A stretch of DNA of 64,000 nt, taken from Streptomyces sp. GQFP. GTDB taxonomy: Bacteria; Actinomycetota; Actinomycetes; Streptomycetales; Streptomycetaceae. The notes beneath the pieces were generated by a model. That model made no database searches and was not told the origin of the DNA. It worked only from the letters and a program-made list of their open reading frames with translations. The stretch lies in NCBI RefSeq assembly GCF_021545335.1, contig NZ_CP089312.1, forward strand, positions 186,001-250,000. Direction: 5' to 3'. This document shows positions 8,973-16,775 of this stretch, piece after piece (position 1 is the stretch's first letter; every line of letters begins with the position of its first letter). The position numbers were made by a program, and so were the translations under genes.

Positions 8973-10322
8973 TCATGTGCTGTGCTGCGTGGTCGACAGG
9001 CCGAGGGCCTTCAGGTCGGGCATCGTGCCCTCCTGGGCCGCGCGTACGGAGTCGATGAGGGAGCCCTGGCCGCCGCCGACGCGGGCGAAGTTGTCCTGCA
9101 TCACCCGCTGGGTGGCGGTGAAGCGGGGTCCCCAGACCCAGCCGTCGCGGATCTTGTGGGCCTCCTCCTCGAAGAGGGTGTAGATGTCCTGGCCGCCGTA
9201 GTAGGAGCGGTCGAAGGCCTCGCGGCCCACGGCGACCAGCTCGGACGCGGCCGGGTACTGGCTGCTGGTGCCGCTGGAGAGGCGGGCGCGCAGCGCGTCG
9301 GGGTGGGAGACCTGCCAGGCGATGAACTCCAGGGCGGCTTCCGGGTGTTGGCTGTCCTTGGTGACCGCGAAGGTGGAGCCGCCGTGGGTGCCGACGGACG
9401 GGCGGCCGGGATCCCACTGGGGCAGCGGGGCGATCCGCCACTGGCCGGCCTGCGCGGGCCGTGCCTTCATCTGGGCGCCTGCCTCCCAGGCCCCAGTGAG
9501 CCGGGTCAGGACGAGTCCGTCGGCGATCTGCGCGTCGGACTGTCTGCTCTCGACGGCGTTCATGAAGACGAGGTCCTCGTCGATGAGGCGCTGCCAGTAG
9601 GCGGCGACGCGCCGGGTGGGGGCGTCGGCGAGGGAGACGTTCCAGGCGCCGCGGGCGGTGTCGAACCACTGGGCGCCCGCCTGCCAGGAGTAGGCGGCGA
9701 ACTGGGTGCCGCCGTCCGTGGGGAAGAGCACCAACCGTCGGCCGGGGAGTTTGCGGCGGACGGCGCGGGCCAGTTCCTCGAACTCCGCCCAGGTGCCCGG
9801 CACTTCGAAGCCGTGCTCGGCGAACAGGTCGGCGCGGTAGTGCATCACCATCGGTTCGACGTCCAACGGGACGCTGAACACACGCTGTTCGAAGGTGGTG
9901 AGGCCCAGGGCCTGTGGCAGCAGCTTGGCGCGCAGTTCGTCGCTGACCATCGAGGTGAGGTCGCGGGCGACGCCGTCGATGGCGAAGCCAGGCACCTGCG
10001 GGTATTCGATGGTGGCCACGTCGGGGGCGTTGCCCGCGCGGGCCGCGTTGCTGAGTTTGGCGTAGCCGCCCTGACCGCCGGACGGGACCTGCTGATAGTC
10101 GACCTGGATGCTGTCGTGGGTGCTGTTGAAGGCGTCCACCACCTCCTGGCTGCCGCGCAGCGCGGACCAGAAGGTGACGCGGGCGACTTGCCCGCTCCCG
10201 GCGCGCGAGGCGGAGTCCGCTCCCCCACTGCAGGCGCTCACGGCTCCTGCCAGCGGTAATGCGGCCGCCGCGGCGAGCACGGAACGACGGCTTCGTCGAC
10301 GGGGGTTCTGTCGACCAGGCAT
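8973..10322 (-). CDS. Sugar ABC transporter substrate-binding lipoprotein, TTA codon
   Basis: A 449-residue extracellular solute-binding protein of family 1. The N-terminus has a twin-arginine-like RRRSRRS, a hydrophobic stretch and a lipobox LAGAVSAC (Cys at about residue 31), so it is a membrane-anchored lipoprotein. Segments such as VTFWSALRGSQEVVDAFNST and TRLTGAWEAGAQMKA fit the family. Leu22, inside the signal peptide, is a TTA codon (complement of 10257-10259). It is the first transporter gene after the regulator. Sugar specificity cannot be read from the sequence. Confidence 0.92.
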   Translation of the reverse strand: MPGRQNPRRRSRRSVLAAAAALPLAGAVSACSGGADSASRAGSGQVARVTFWSALRGSQEVVDAFNSTHDSIQVDYQQVPSGGQGGYAKLSNAARAGNAPDVATIEYPQVPGFAIDGVARDLTSMVSDELRAKLLPQALGLTTFEQRVFSVPLDVEPMVMHYRADLFAEHGFEVPGTWAEFEELARAVRRKLPGRRLVLFPTDGGTQFAAYSWQAGAQWFDTARGAWNVSLADAPTRRVAAYWQRLIDEDLVFMNAVESRQSDAQIADGLVLTRLTGAWEAGAQMKARPAQAGQWRIAPLPQWDPGRPSVGTHGGSTFAVTKDSQHPEAALEFIAWQVSHPDALRARLSSGTSSQYPAASELVAVGREAFDRSYYGGQDIYTLFEEEAHKIRDGWVWGPRFTATQRVMQDNFARVGGGQGSLIDSVRAAQEGTMPDLKALGLSTTQHST

Positions 10323-10376
10323 GGGTGCCTCCCGTCCTGTTCGATCGAGATACGGGAATCCTCATCGGCACACCAG

Positions 10377-10423
10377 AAACGGTCAATAGAGCGATCAGAA
10401 GAAAATAAAGCGGTCAAACGATC
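10377..10423. promoter_or_regulatory. Two direct operator-like repeats upstream of the sugar-binding protein gene
   Basis: Read on the minus strand, GATCGTTTGACCGCTTT (10407-10423) and GATCGCTCTATTGACCGTTT (10377-10396) are imperfect direct repeats 55-100 bp before the start codon. A closely related TCGTTTGAACGCTTT lies at 11542-11556, upstream of the regulator gene. The shared core fits sites of the cluster's own regulator. Confidence 0.5.
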
Positions 10424-10424
10424 G

Positions 10425-11525
10425 CTACACGCTGCGGGTCGACCCGCGAACCTTCAGCTCCGGCAGCAGTTCGATCCGCCTCGCCGGTACCGCCCCACCG
10501 CCGCGCGGATCCCTCAGCCGGTGCAGGAGCAGTTCGGCGGCGGCCCGGCCGACCTCACCCTTGGGCGGGGAGACGGCGGTGAGGGGGGTGCTGCCGAGGG
10601 CGGCCACGACGTCGTCGTACGCGACGACCGAGCAGTCCTCCGGCACCCGTACGCCGTGTGCCGCCAGGTCCTGGACCAGCATCAGGGCGTCCACGTCGCC
10701 GTGCAGCACACAGGCCGTGGCGTCCAGTTCGCGCAGGACGCCGGGCAGGTCGACGGCCGGACGGTCCGCGCCGGCCGAGCGGTCGGGGCCCGCGTCGGGG
10801 GAACTGAGGGTGAGGGTCCAGGCGTCGAGTTTCGGGTGGGCCCCGGCGATCTCGGTGAGGGCTGCGCGCAGCGCCCGTGCGGTGGGGCTGTCGTCGCGGG
10901 TGGCGAAGACGATCCTGCGGTGGCCGAGGGCGATCAGGTGCTCCACGGCCAGATGGGCGCCGTACCAGTGGTCGGAGCAGACCGAGTCCAGGGCGTGCAG
11001 CGCGCTGCCGGGGCGTGGTCTGCGTTCCATCAGGACGGTCGGTACGTCCAGTCCACACAGCCACTTCGCGTCGGCCTCCTCGTCGGCGAGGGTGCGCCAG
11101 CGCGGGGCGATCAGCACACCCCGGGCGCCGTCCGCCAACGCCCGCTCCACCAGGGGGTGTTCGGCGCCGGCGACCTGCGGGGCGATGTGCAGGGCGATGC
11201 GTACGCCGGCCTCCTCCAGGACGGGTCGGGCGCCGTGCAGGGTCTCGTAGAGGTAGGAGTGGCGGGCGGGTACGACCAGGACGACGGTGTCGCCGTCGCC
11301 GGGTGCGGTGACGCGCTCGGGCGGGGCGTCCGGTACGGGGAGGGTGGAGCGGGCGATGCCGTGGCCGCGCCTGAGCCTGCCCTCGCGGGCGAGTTCCTCC
11401 ACGTCCCGGCGGACGGTGACCACCGAGACCTCCAGCTCGGCGGCGAGATCGGTCACCCGGGCGGCACCGCGTGCCTGCACGGCGGCCAGGATCCGCTGCC
11501 GCCTCAGTTCGACCGGCTCGCGCAT
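10425..11525 (-). CDS. Hybrid regulator: DeoR-type winged helix plus LacI-type sugar-binding domain
   Basis: A 366-residue regulator. Residues 1-60 are a DeoR-type winged helix (RRQRILAAVQARGAARVTDL, then SVVTVRRDVEELAREGRLRR). From about residue 70 onward it is a periplasmic-binding-protein fold of the LacI/GalR effector class (VVLVVPARHSYLYETLHGA, VAYDDVVAALGSTPLTAVSP). This combination is a known but minor class in actinobacteria. It probably represses the downstream sugar uptake genes and itself, and is relieved by the transported sugar. Candidate sites occur before the binding-protein gene and before its own gene. Confidence 0.88.
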   Translation of the reverse strand: MREPVELRRQRILAAVQARGAARVTDLAAELEVSVVTVRRDVEELAREGRLRRGHGIARSTLPVPDAPPERVTAPGDGDTVVLVVPARHSYLYETLHGARPVLEEAGVRIALHIAPQVAGAEHPLVERALADGARGVLIAPRWRTLADEEADAKWLCGLDVPTVLMERRPRPGSALHALDSVCSDHWYGAHLAVEHLIALGHRRIVFATRDDSPTARALRAALTEIAGAHPKLDAWTLTLSSPDAGPDRSAGADRPAVDLPGVLRELDATACVLHGDVDALMLVQDLAAHGVRVPEDCSVVAYDDVVAALGSTPLTAVSPPKGEVGRAAAELLLHRLRDPRGGGAVPARRIELLPELKVRGSTRSV

Positions 11526-11541
11526 ACCGTTCGCTCCATGT

Positions 11542-11556
11542 TCGTTTGAACGCTTT
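11542..11556. promoter_or_regulatory. Candidate autoregulatory operator of the hybrid regulator
   Basis: TCGTTTGAACGCTTT shares CGTTTGAMCGCTTT with the site at 10407-10423. It is nested in a near-palindrome GTTCGTTTGAAC (11540-11551), 17-31 bp upstream of the regulator's start codon. Confidence 0.45.
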
Positions 11557-11758
11557 GTCGCGCAGCATAGCGATCGGCGGGCCGGACGGCGGCACCACTA
11601 CCGGAACAAGGGATTCCGACCGGGTCTCACCTTTTCCAATCGACCCTGACCTTCGGTCAAACAAAATTCACAGACTACTCGCGGTAACCACTTGCTTTGA
11701 TCGCACGCGAGGCGAGAATTTCCCCCTCAACGCGCTGCACCTCGGGGGGAATTGGCAT

Positions 11759-12643
11759 ATGCAAGGAACAATTGACGGATTCAGTTACGGGTTTGTCACC
11801 CCAGTGGCCGCGTTTGTCATGGCCTGTCTGGGAGGCGCACTCGGACTGCGCTGTGTGGTCAGATCACTGCTCAACCAGGCTTCGCGGAAACCGGGTTGGC
11901 TGGCGATGGGGGCGGCGGCCATCGGGTGCGGAATCTGGACCATGCATTTCATCGCGATGATCGGGTTCCAGGTCGAGGAGACCGCGGTCCGGTACGACGT
12001 CGGACTGACGGTCACCAGTCTCGCCGTGGCGATAGTCGTCGTCGGAATCGGGGTGTTCGTCGTCGGCTATCGCGGCGCCACACCCGGGGCGCTCTCCGTC
12101 GCGGGCACCATCACCGGTCTCGGCGTCGCCGCGATGCACTACCTCGGCATGGCGGCGCTCCACCTCAACGGAGAGATCCACTACGCCGTGGTGACCGTGG
12201 CGCTCTCCGTGGTGATCGCGGTCGTCGCCGCGACGGCCGCGCTGTGGGCGGCCGTCTCCATCCGGGGCTTTCTGACCAGCCTCGGGGCGAGCCTGGTGAT
12301 GGGGGTCGCCGTCAGCGGGATGCACTACACGGGCATGGCCGCCGTCAGCGTGCATCTGCACGACTCGGGCGGCACCACCTGGGCCGGTGACTCACCGACC
12401 TCGCTGCTGCTGCCGATGCTGATCGGCCCGGCCATCTTCCTGCTGCTGGCCGCGGTCGTGGTGATGTTCGACCCGCTGCTGGTCCTGGGCGACGGCGAGT
12501 GGGGCGGAGAGGGTGCCCAGCAGCAACCCGCGCAGGACCCACGGCAGATCCACAGGCAGCCGTCGGCCAAGCGGGGCACGGGACAGTCGTCCCCCAGCTG
12601 GCAGCGGACCCCGACCTCGACGCGGACGGATCTTCGCCTGTAG
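11759..12643 (+). CDS. MHYT-domain integral membrane sensor protein
   Basis: A 294-residue membrane protein with about seven transmembrane segments and the three repeated motifs of the MHYT family, each at the end of a membrane helix: MHFIAM, MHYLGM and MHYTGM. MHYT is thought to bind copper and sense oxygen, CO or NO. Here it lacks any output domain: after the last membrane segment there is only a hydrophilic tail of about 50 residues rich in Gln and Pro. The start is ATG 11759 with GGGGGGA upstream. It is monocistronic. Confidence 0.9.
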   Translation: MQGTIDGFSYGFVTPVAAFVMACLGGALGLRCVVRSLLNQASRKPGWLAMGAAAIGCGIWTMHFIAMIGFQVEETAVRYDVGLTVTSLAVAIVVVGIGVFVVGYRGATPGALSVAGTITGLGVAAMHYLGMAALHLNGEIHYAVVTVALSVVIAVVAATAALWAAVSIRGFLTSLGASLVMGVAVSGMHYTGMAAVSVHLHDSGGTTWAGDSPTSLLLPMLIGPAIFLLLAAVVVMFDPLLVLGDGEWGGEGAQQQPAQDPRQIHRQPSAKRGTGQSSPSWQRTPTSTRTDLRL

Positions 12644-12780
12644 GACATACGCCTGTAGGACCTTGGCACGGTACCTACTGGCCTCCTGGTTCGGGGACCG
12701 AGGTGACCAGGCCGCTGACCCGGCCGCCTGGCACAATCGTGGGGGTGTGAACGTCCGTACGACGATCGTTGGAGGAGCTC

Positions 12781-13821
12781 GTGCCGTCCCCCTCACAGCC
12801 GCTGCGCAAACTGGGTTTTCTCACCATCGGGCTGTTCGACGGGGACGATCCACGGGCGGGTCACGAGTCGACGCTGGAGATCATCGAGCTGGGTGAGCGA
12901 CTGGGCTTCGACAGCGCGTGGCTGCGCCACCGCCATCTCCAGTACGGGATCTCCTCCCCCGTCGCCGTCCTGGCGGCGGCCTCGCAGCGCACCCGCCGGA
13001 TCGAGCTGGGCACCGCGGTGATCCCGCTGGGCTGGGAGAACCCGCTGCGCCTCGCGGAGGATCTGGCGACCGTCGACATCCTGTCCGGAGGCCGGCTCAA
13101 CCCGGGTATGAGCGTGGGCCCGCCGATGCACTACGACCAGGTCAAGGACGCCCTCTACCCCGACACGGCGGACGCCGAGGACTTCAGTTACGAGCGTGTC
13201 CAGCGCTTCCTGGACCTCGTACGCGGGAAGCCTGCCACCGACTTCAGCGGGGTCGAGGGGTTCGAGGTGTTCTCCGACCGGGTGCAGCCGCATTCCCCGG
13301 GGCTGGGGCGCCGGTTGTGGTACGGCGGCGGGAGTGTGCGGTCGGCGAAGTGGGCCGGTGAGCACGGGATGAACTTCCTGACCAGCAGTGTCGTGAAGGC
13401 CGAAGGGGGCGAGGGCGGCGAGGGGTCGCCGGACTTCGCCGAGATCCAGCTCGCGGGGATCCGGGCGTTCCGTGACAGTCATCCGGACGGCGAGCGGGCC
13501 CGGGTCTCCCAGGGGCTCGTCGTGATCCCCACCGACAGTGCCTCGCCCGAGCAGCGCGCGAAGTACGAGGAGTACGCGGCGAAGCGGTTGCCGCGGACCG
13601 CGACCCCGCAGGGTCCGGCGCGGCTGATGTTCGCGCCGGACCTCGTCGGGACGTCGGCCGAGATCGCCGAACGCCTGTACGCGCACGTCGCGTTCCAGCA
13701 GGTCGACGAGGTGGCTTTCGCGCTGCCGTTCACCTTCGACCACGAGGACTACGTCCAGATCCTCACGGACATCGCGACCCGGCTCGGCCCCGCACTGGGC
13801 TGGAAGCCGGCCGCCGGCTGA
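12781..13821 (+). CDS. LLM-class flavin-dependent oxidoreductase
   Basis: A 346-residue luciferase-like monooxygenase of the F420/FMN TIM-barrel class (LGFLTIGLFDGDDP at the start, GTAVIPLGWENPLRLAEDLA, LSGGRLNPGMSVG, LWYGGGSVRSAKWAGEHGMN). The start is GTG 12781, preceded by GGAGGAG at a 3-base spacing; a TTG 12 bases upstream overlaps that ribosome site and is unlikely. The substrate is unknown. It converges on the dioxygenase gene, with a hairpin across the stop codon. Confidence 0.88.
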   Translation: MPSPSQPLRKLGFLTIGLFDGDDPRAGHESTLEIIELGERLGFDSAWLRHRHLQYGISSPVAVLAAASQRTRRIELGTAVIPLGWENPLRLAEDLATVDILSGGRLNPGMSVGPPMHYDQVKDALYPDTADAEDFSYERVQRFLDLVRGKPATDFSGVEGFEVFSDRVQPHSPGLGRRLWYGGGSVRSAKWAGEHGMNFLTSSVVKAEGGEGGEGSPDFAEIQLAGIRAFRDSHPDGERARVSQGLVVIPTDSASPEQRAKYEEYAAKRLPRTATPQGPARLMFAPDLVGTSAEIAERLYAHVAFQQVDEVAFALPFTFDHEDYVQILTDIATRLGPALGWKPAAG

Positions 13822-13829
13822 TCGGCGGC
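13810..13829. terminator. Hairpin at a convergent gene end
   Basis: GCCGCCG (13810-13816) and CGGCGGC (13823-13829) form a 7-bp stem with a 6-base loop that overlaps the stop codon of the oxidoreductase gene. It lies between convergent genes and may terminate both ways. There is no T-tract. Confidence 0.4.
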
Positions 13830-13834
13830 AGCCT

Positions 13835-14836
13835 TCACCAGCGCCCGGGTTCGGTGCCGGTTACCGGCTCCGACGGCCTGCCGTCCACTCCTGCCGGGAT
13901 GTCGCCGGTCAGCATCACCCGGTGCATGACCCGGGGGTGGCCGAGGTGGGCGTTGTCGCTGGGGGCGAGGTGGATGGTGGCCCGGTTGTCCCAGAAGGCG
14001 ACGCTGCCGGGCTCCCAGCGGAACCGGACCGTGTACTCGGGCCTGGTCGCCTGTTCGAGAAGCATCTCCAGGAGCAGGCGGCTCTCCGCGCGGGAGACGT
14101 CAGTGATCTGTTCCAGGTAGTAGCCGTTGACGAACAGCACCCGCTCCCCCGTCTCCGGGTGGACCCGCACCAAGGGGTGCACCGAGGCGACCTGGTGGTC
14201 CAGCAGATGCCGGAGGTAGGCGTCGTCGCCGGGGCGTGACTGGTAGCCGACGCCGAGCCGGTGCTCGGCCCTGAGTCCGTCCACGAACTCCCGTACGGGC
14301 GCGGAGAGTCCGGCGTACGCGGCGGCAAGGTTGGACCAGGTGGTGTCGCCTCCGTACGGCGGTACGGTCTCGGCGCGCAAGATGGTCGCGGCGGGCGGGT
14401 CGATACGGGCGCCGTGGTCGCAGTGCCAGCCGCGCAGGAGTGAGTGGCGGCGGCGCTCCAGCCATTCGGCGTGCTCCATGCCGTAGCGTCCGCCCAGTTC
14501 CAGGCGGTCGGCGGTCGTCTCGATCTCGGGGAAGTCGGGCGGGGAGGCGCTGCCGCGGCGGCCCAGGACTACCGGCTCGCCGAACCTTCGCGCGAACGCG
14601 ATGTGGGCGGCGTGATCGAGCCGCTGGCCGCGGAAGAAGACCACTTTCCAGCGCAGGACGGCCGCCCTGATCTCGGCGACCGCCGTGTGGTCGAGGGGCT
14701 CGGTCAGGTCTACGCCCGAGATCTCGGCGCCGATGTGTCCGGCGACGGGCCTCACCTCCACGGCGGAGGTGGCTTTCGGCCTCGACTCCTGGGCAGGCGG
14801 CTGCACTTCGCCGTTCGTGGCGTGGTCCGTCGTCAT
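13835..14836 (-). CDS. TauD/TfdA-family 2-oxoglutarate/Fe(II) dioxygenase
   Basis: A 333-residue dioxygenase. The iron ligands are visible as HCDHG (HxD, about residue 145) and the distal His in VMHRVML near residue 310, followed by the region for the 2-oxoglutarate-binding Arg. Other family blocks are VVFFRGQRLDHAAHIAFARRF near residue 70 (N-terminal core) and GDTTWSNLAAAYAGLS. Taurine, sulfonates, alkyl sulfates or aryloxyalkanoates are typical substrates of the family; which one applies here is unknown. The chosen start MTTDHATNG (ATG at 14836) is where family similarity begins. Confidence 0.88.
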   Translation of the reverse strand: MTTDHATNGEVQPPAQESRPKATSAVEVRPVAGHIGAEISGVDLTEPLDHTAVAEIRAAVLRWKVVFFRGQRLDHAAHIAFARRFGEPVVLGRRGSASPPDFPEIETTADRLELGGRYGMEHAEWLERRRHSLLRGWHCDHGARIDPPAATILRAETVPPYGGDTTWSNLAAAYAGLSAPVREFVDGLRAEHRLGVGYQSRPGDDAYLRHLLDHQVASVHPLVRVHPETGERVLFVNGYYLEQITDVSRAESRLLLEMLLEQATRPEYTVRFRWEPGSVAFWDNRATIHLAPSDNAHLGHPRVMHRVMLTGDIPAGVDGRPSEPVTGTEPGRW

Positions 14837-14935
14837 GCACGCTCCGATCGTGGGGGCTTGTCTCGGGCTGTCGGCCTCGCTGGTGAGCGTAGGCGCTCCG
14901 CTGGGAGGGTGGTTCGTCTGCTGCGGGTCCGTCGC

Positions 14936-14974
14936 GGCTGGTCGCGCAGTTCCCCGCGCCCCTGAAGGGGCGCC
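14936..14974. repeat. Dispersed Streptomyces intergenic repeat with hairpin
   Basis: The first 28 bases match 3021-3048 exactly. They end in GCGCCCC-TGAA-GGGGCGC (14957-14974), a 7-bp stem that could act as a terminator or a REP-like element. It lies between the divergent dioxygenase and HIT-like genes. Confidence 0.75.
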
Positions 14975-15050
14975 CCGGCCGGGCGGGTTCACAAGCGCCG
15001 GTCGTACGACTGGGGTTTCGGCCTGGCTGGCGCTGGTGGAGACTGCTCGG

Positions 15051-15662
15051 GTGACCTTCGAGCCCAGTGAGTTCGTTCGGCGGCTGGCTGTCGGGGAGCG
15101 GCTGTCTGTGCCCGTTGAGTCGGTCGGCGGGTGGGAGACCTTTCCGTTTGAGGTGGTGGACGGGGAGTTGGTGGTCAAGCCGTTGCTGGCGCCCGTGCTG
15201 CCCGAGCCGAAGCGGGACGGGGAGGGTGGGGCCGGGGAGTGCGTGGTCTGTCGTAAGCCCGTGGTGGAGGCGCTCTGGGCGGACGAGCACTGGCGGGTGG
15301 ACGCGGTCGGCGGGGCGCGGTTGCCCGCTGTCGTGCTGCTCCAGCCGCGTGGGCACTACGACCTGGCCGATCTGCCCGCCGCCCGGTCGGCCGAGCTGGG
15401 CCCACTGTTGCAGCGCGCCGAGCGGGCCGTCCTCGCCGTGGACGGCGTCGCCCGGGTGCACGTCAACCGGTGGGGCGACGGCGGCGCCCACCTGCACTTC
15501 TGGCTGCTGGCCCGGCCCGCGGGGCTGACCCAGCTGCGCGGCACGTTCCTCCCCCTGTGGGAGGAACTCCTGCCCCCGGTACCGGAGTCGGAACGGCTGT
15601 CGGCCCATCGGCGGATCGCCACGACACTGGCCGCCGGGGGCGGAACGGCATACGTGCCGTAG
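15051..15662 (+). CDS. HIT-like protein
   Basis: A 203-residue soluble protein with features of the histidine-triad superfamily: CVVCRKPVVEALWADEHWRVD resembles the HIT N-terminal zinc/strand segment, VLLQPRGHYDLADLP the middle, and GGAHLHFWLLARP the HxHxx nucleotide-binding end, although the third histidine of the triad is replaced by Trp or Leu. It may therefore bind nucleotides without the usual hydrolase chemistry. The start is GTG 15051 with GGTGGAG upstream; the frame is open further up but runs over the neighbouring gene. Confidence 0.65.
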   Translation: MTFEPSEFVRRLAVGERLSVPVESVGGWETFPFEVVDGELVVKPLLAPVLPEPKRDGEGGAGECVVCRKPVVEALWADEHWRVDAVGGARLPAVVLLQPRGHYDLADLPAARSAELGPLLQRAERAVLAVDGVARVHVNRWGDGGAHLHFWLLARPAGLTQLRGTFLPLWEELLPPVPESERLSAHRRIATTLAAGGGTAYVP

Positions 15663-15832
15663 GGCGGGTTACGCGCCCACCCCCGCCATCCGCCACCCTT
15701 CTGTCCGGTCGTGCTGGGAGGGCGGGCCACCGACCGTACGGCGGCCGGGTCCGAACGCTTCGACCACGTCGTCCTCGCCACGCACGCCGAGGCGGCGGCC
15801 CAGTTGCTCCGCGAACTGGCCGGATAGGCACG

Positions 15833-16462
15833 TCAGTTGGCCGACCCGTCCGCATGCCGCCGGGCTGACTCGTTCTCCTGGGCCATGCGCCGCAGCGCCA
15901 AGAGCGCGGGTTCCAGGAGGACGGTGAGCAGGAGGGCGCGCTCGGCGACCTCCAACGGGTCCTCGATCCCGTCCAGTTGGTCGAGGTCGAGGACCGCGGT
16001 CTGCTCGGCCAGTCGGGCGTACGGCAGGAGCACCCGCCAATCCAGCGGTAAGCCGAGAGTTCGTAGCGAGGCCAGGGTCTCGGCCAGGGTGGCGCGGGCG
16101 GGTGCGGACCCGTGCACGTTCCAGCCCAACTTCCCGATCAGCGCGTCGACTTCGGCCGGTTCCGAGGAGTCCGGTTCGGTCTCGTCAGCCAACCGGATCG
16201 CCCCGAGGGTGAGTCCGAGAAGGCGGTGGGTGTCTGTGGTGTCCTCGGCGAGAGCGCCCAGCACCTCCCGGGTCGTGCTGACGGACAGGCCGCGTACGCC
16301 GATCAGCGCACGGATCAGCCGGAGTCTGCGCAGGTGGTTCTCGTCGTACTCGGCCTGGGTCACCGACAGCTGGCGGCCGGCCGGGAGGAGACCTTCGCGG
16401 AGGTAGTACTTGATCGTCGGGACAGAGACACCACTACGGCGGCTCAGCTCGGACATACGCAT
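15833..16462 (-). CDS. MerR-family transcriptional regulator, TTA codon
   Basis: A 209-residue regulator with an N-terminal MerR winged helix (MSELSRRSGVSVPTIKYYL) and a long helical region, ending in an all-helical effector domain without obvious metal-binding cysteines. Leu138 is a TTA codon (complement of 16049-16051), implying bldA-dependent production. It is divergent from a small ORF and a DHA2 exporter, across a 67-bp gap holding an 11-bp inverted repeat. The likely role is drug-responsive control of the exporter. Confidence 0.9.
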   Translation of the reverse strand: MRMSELSRRSGVSVPTIKYYLREGLLPAGRQLSVTQAEYDENHLRRLRLIRALIGVRGLSVSTTREVLGALAEDTTDTHRLLGLTLGAIRLADETEPDSSEPAEVDALIGKLGWNVHGSAPARATLAETLASLRTLGLPLDWRVLLPYARLAEQTAVLDLDQLDGIEDPLEVAERALLLTVLLEPALLALRRMAQENESARRHADGSAN

Positions 16463-16483
16463 CGGTCGGGCTCCGCTCTGGTC

Positions 16484-16528
16484 ATTGGATACCTACACTG
16501 TCTAACATGGATAGTGGAGGTATCCAAT
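16484..16528. promoter_or_regulatory. MerR operator/promoter, 11-bp inverted repeat
   Basis: ATTGGATACCT (16484-16494) and AGGTATCCAAT (16518-16528) are a perfect inverted repeat with a 23-bp spacer. Within it, TTGGAT (16485-16490) and GATAGT (16510-16515) could be -35 and -10 boxes separated by 19 bp, the long spacing that MerR proteins correct by DNA distortion. Confidence 0.6.
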
Positions 16529-16529
16529 A

Positions 16530-16694
16530 ATGCCCCTGCTTCACCCTGACTCTCAGAAGAAGGCCGCAGCCATGCCCACCTTCACCTTCTGGGAGACACC
16601 GTCGGCGGGCCTGCCCATCGACTGGTCGGACGCACGCGACCGGCTGGCCGCCCAGGAGCGGGCGGACGCCGACGGCAGCTCCCCGGCCACCTGA
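16530..16694 (+). CDS. Small ORF (54 aa, or 40 aa from the inner ATG) ahead of the exporter
   Basis: The frame runs from ATG 16530 to TGA 16694 in the gap between the MerR operator and the exporter. An inner ATG at 16572 has AGAAGAAGG eight bases upstream and would give MPTFTFWETPSAGLPIDWSD and so on (40 residues). From the outer ATG the mRNA would be nearly leaderless if the proposed -10 at 16510 is right. No family is recognised. It could be a small companion protein or a leader peptide for the exporter. Confidence 0.45.
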   Translation: MPLLHPDSQKKAAAMPTFTFWETPSAGLPIDWSDARDRLAAQERADADGSSPAT

Positions 16695-16775
16695 CCCCAC
16701 CTGCCCGTCCGCCCCACGACCCCACCACCGGATCACTGGATCAGCCACTCCCCTTCCCTAGGAGACTCCCCCGCC

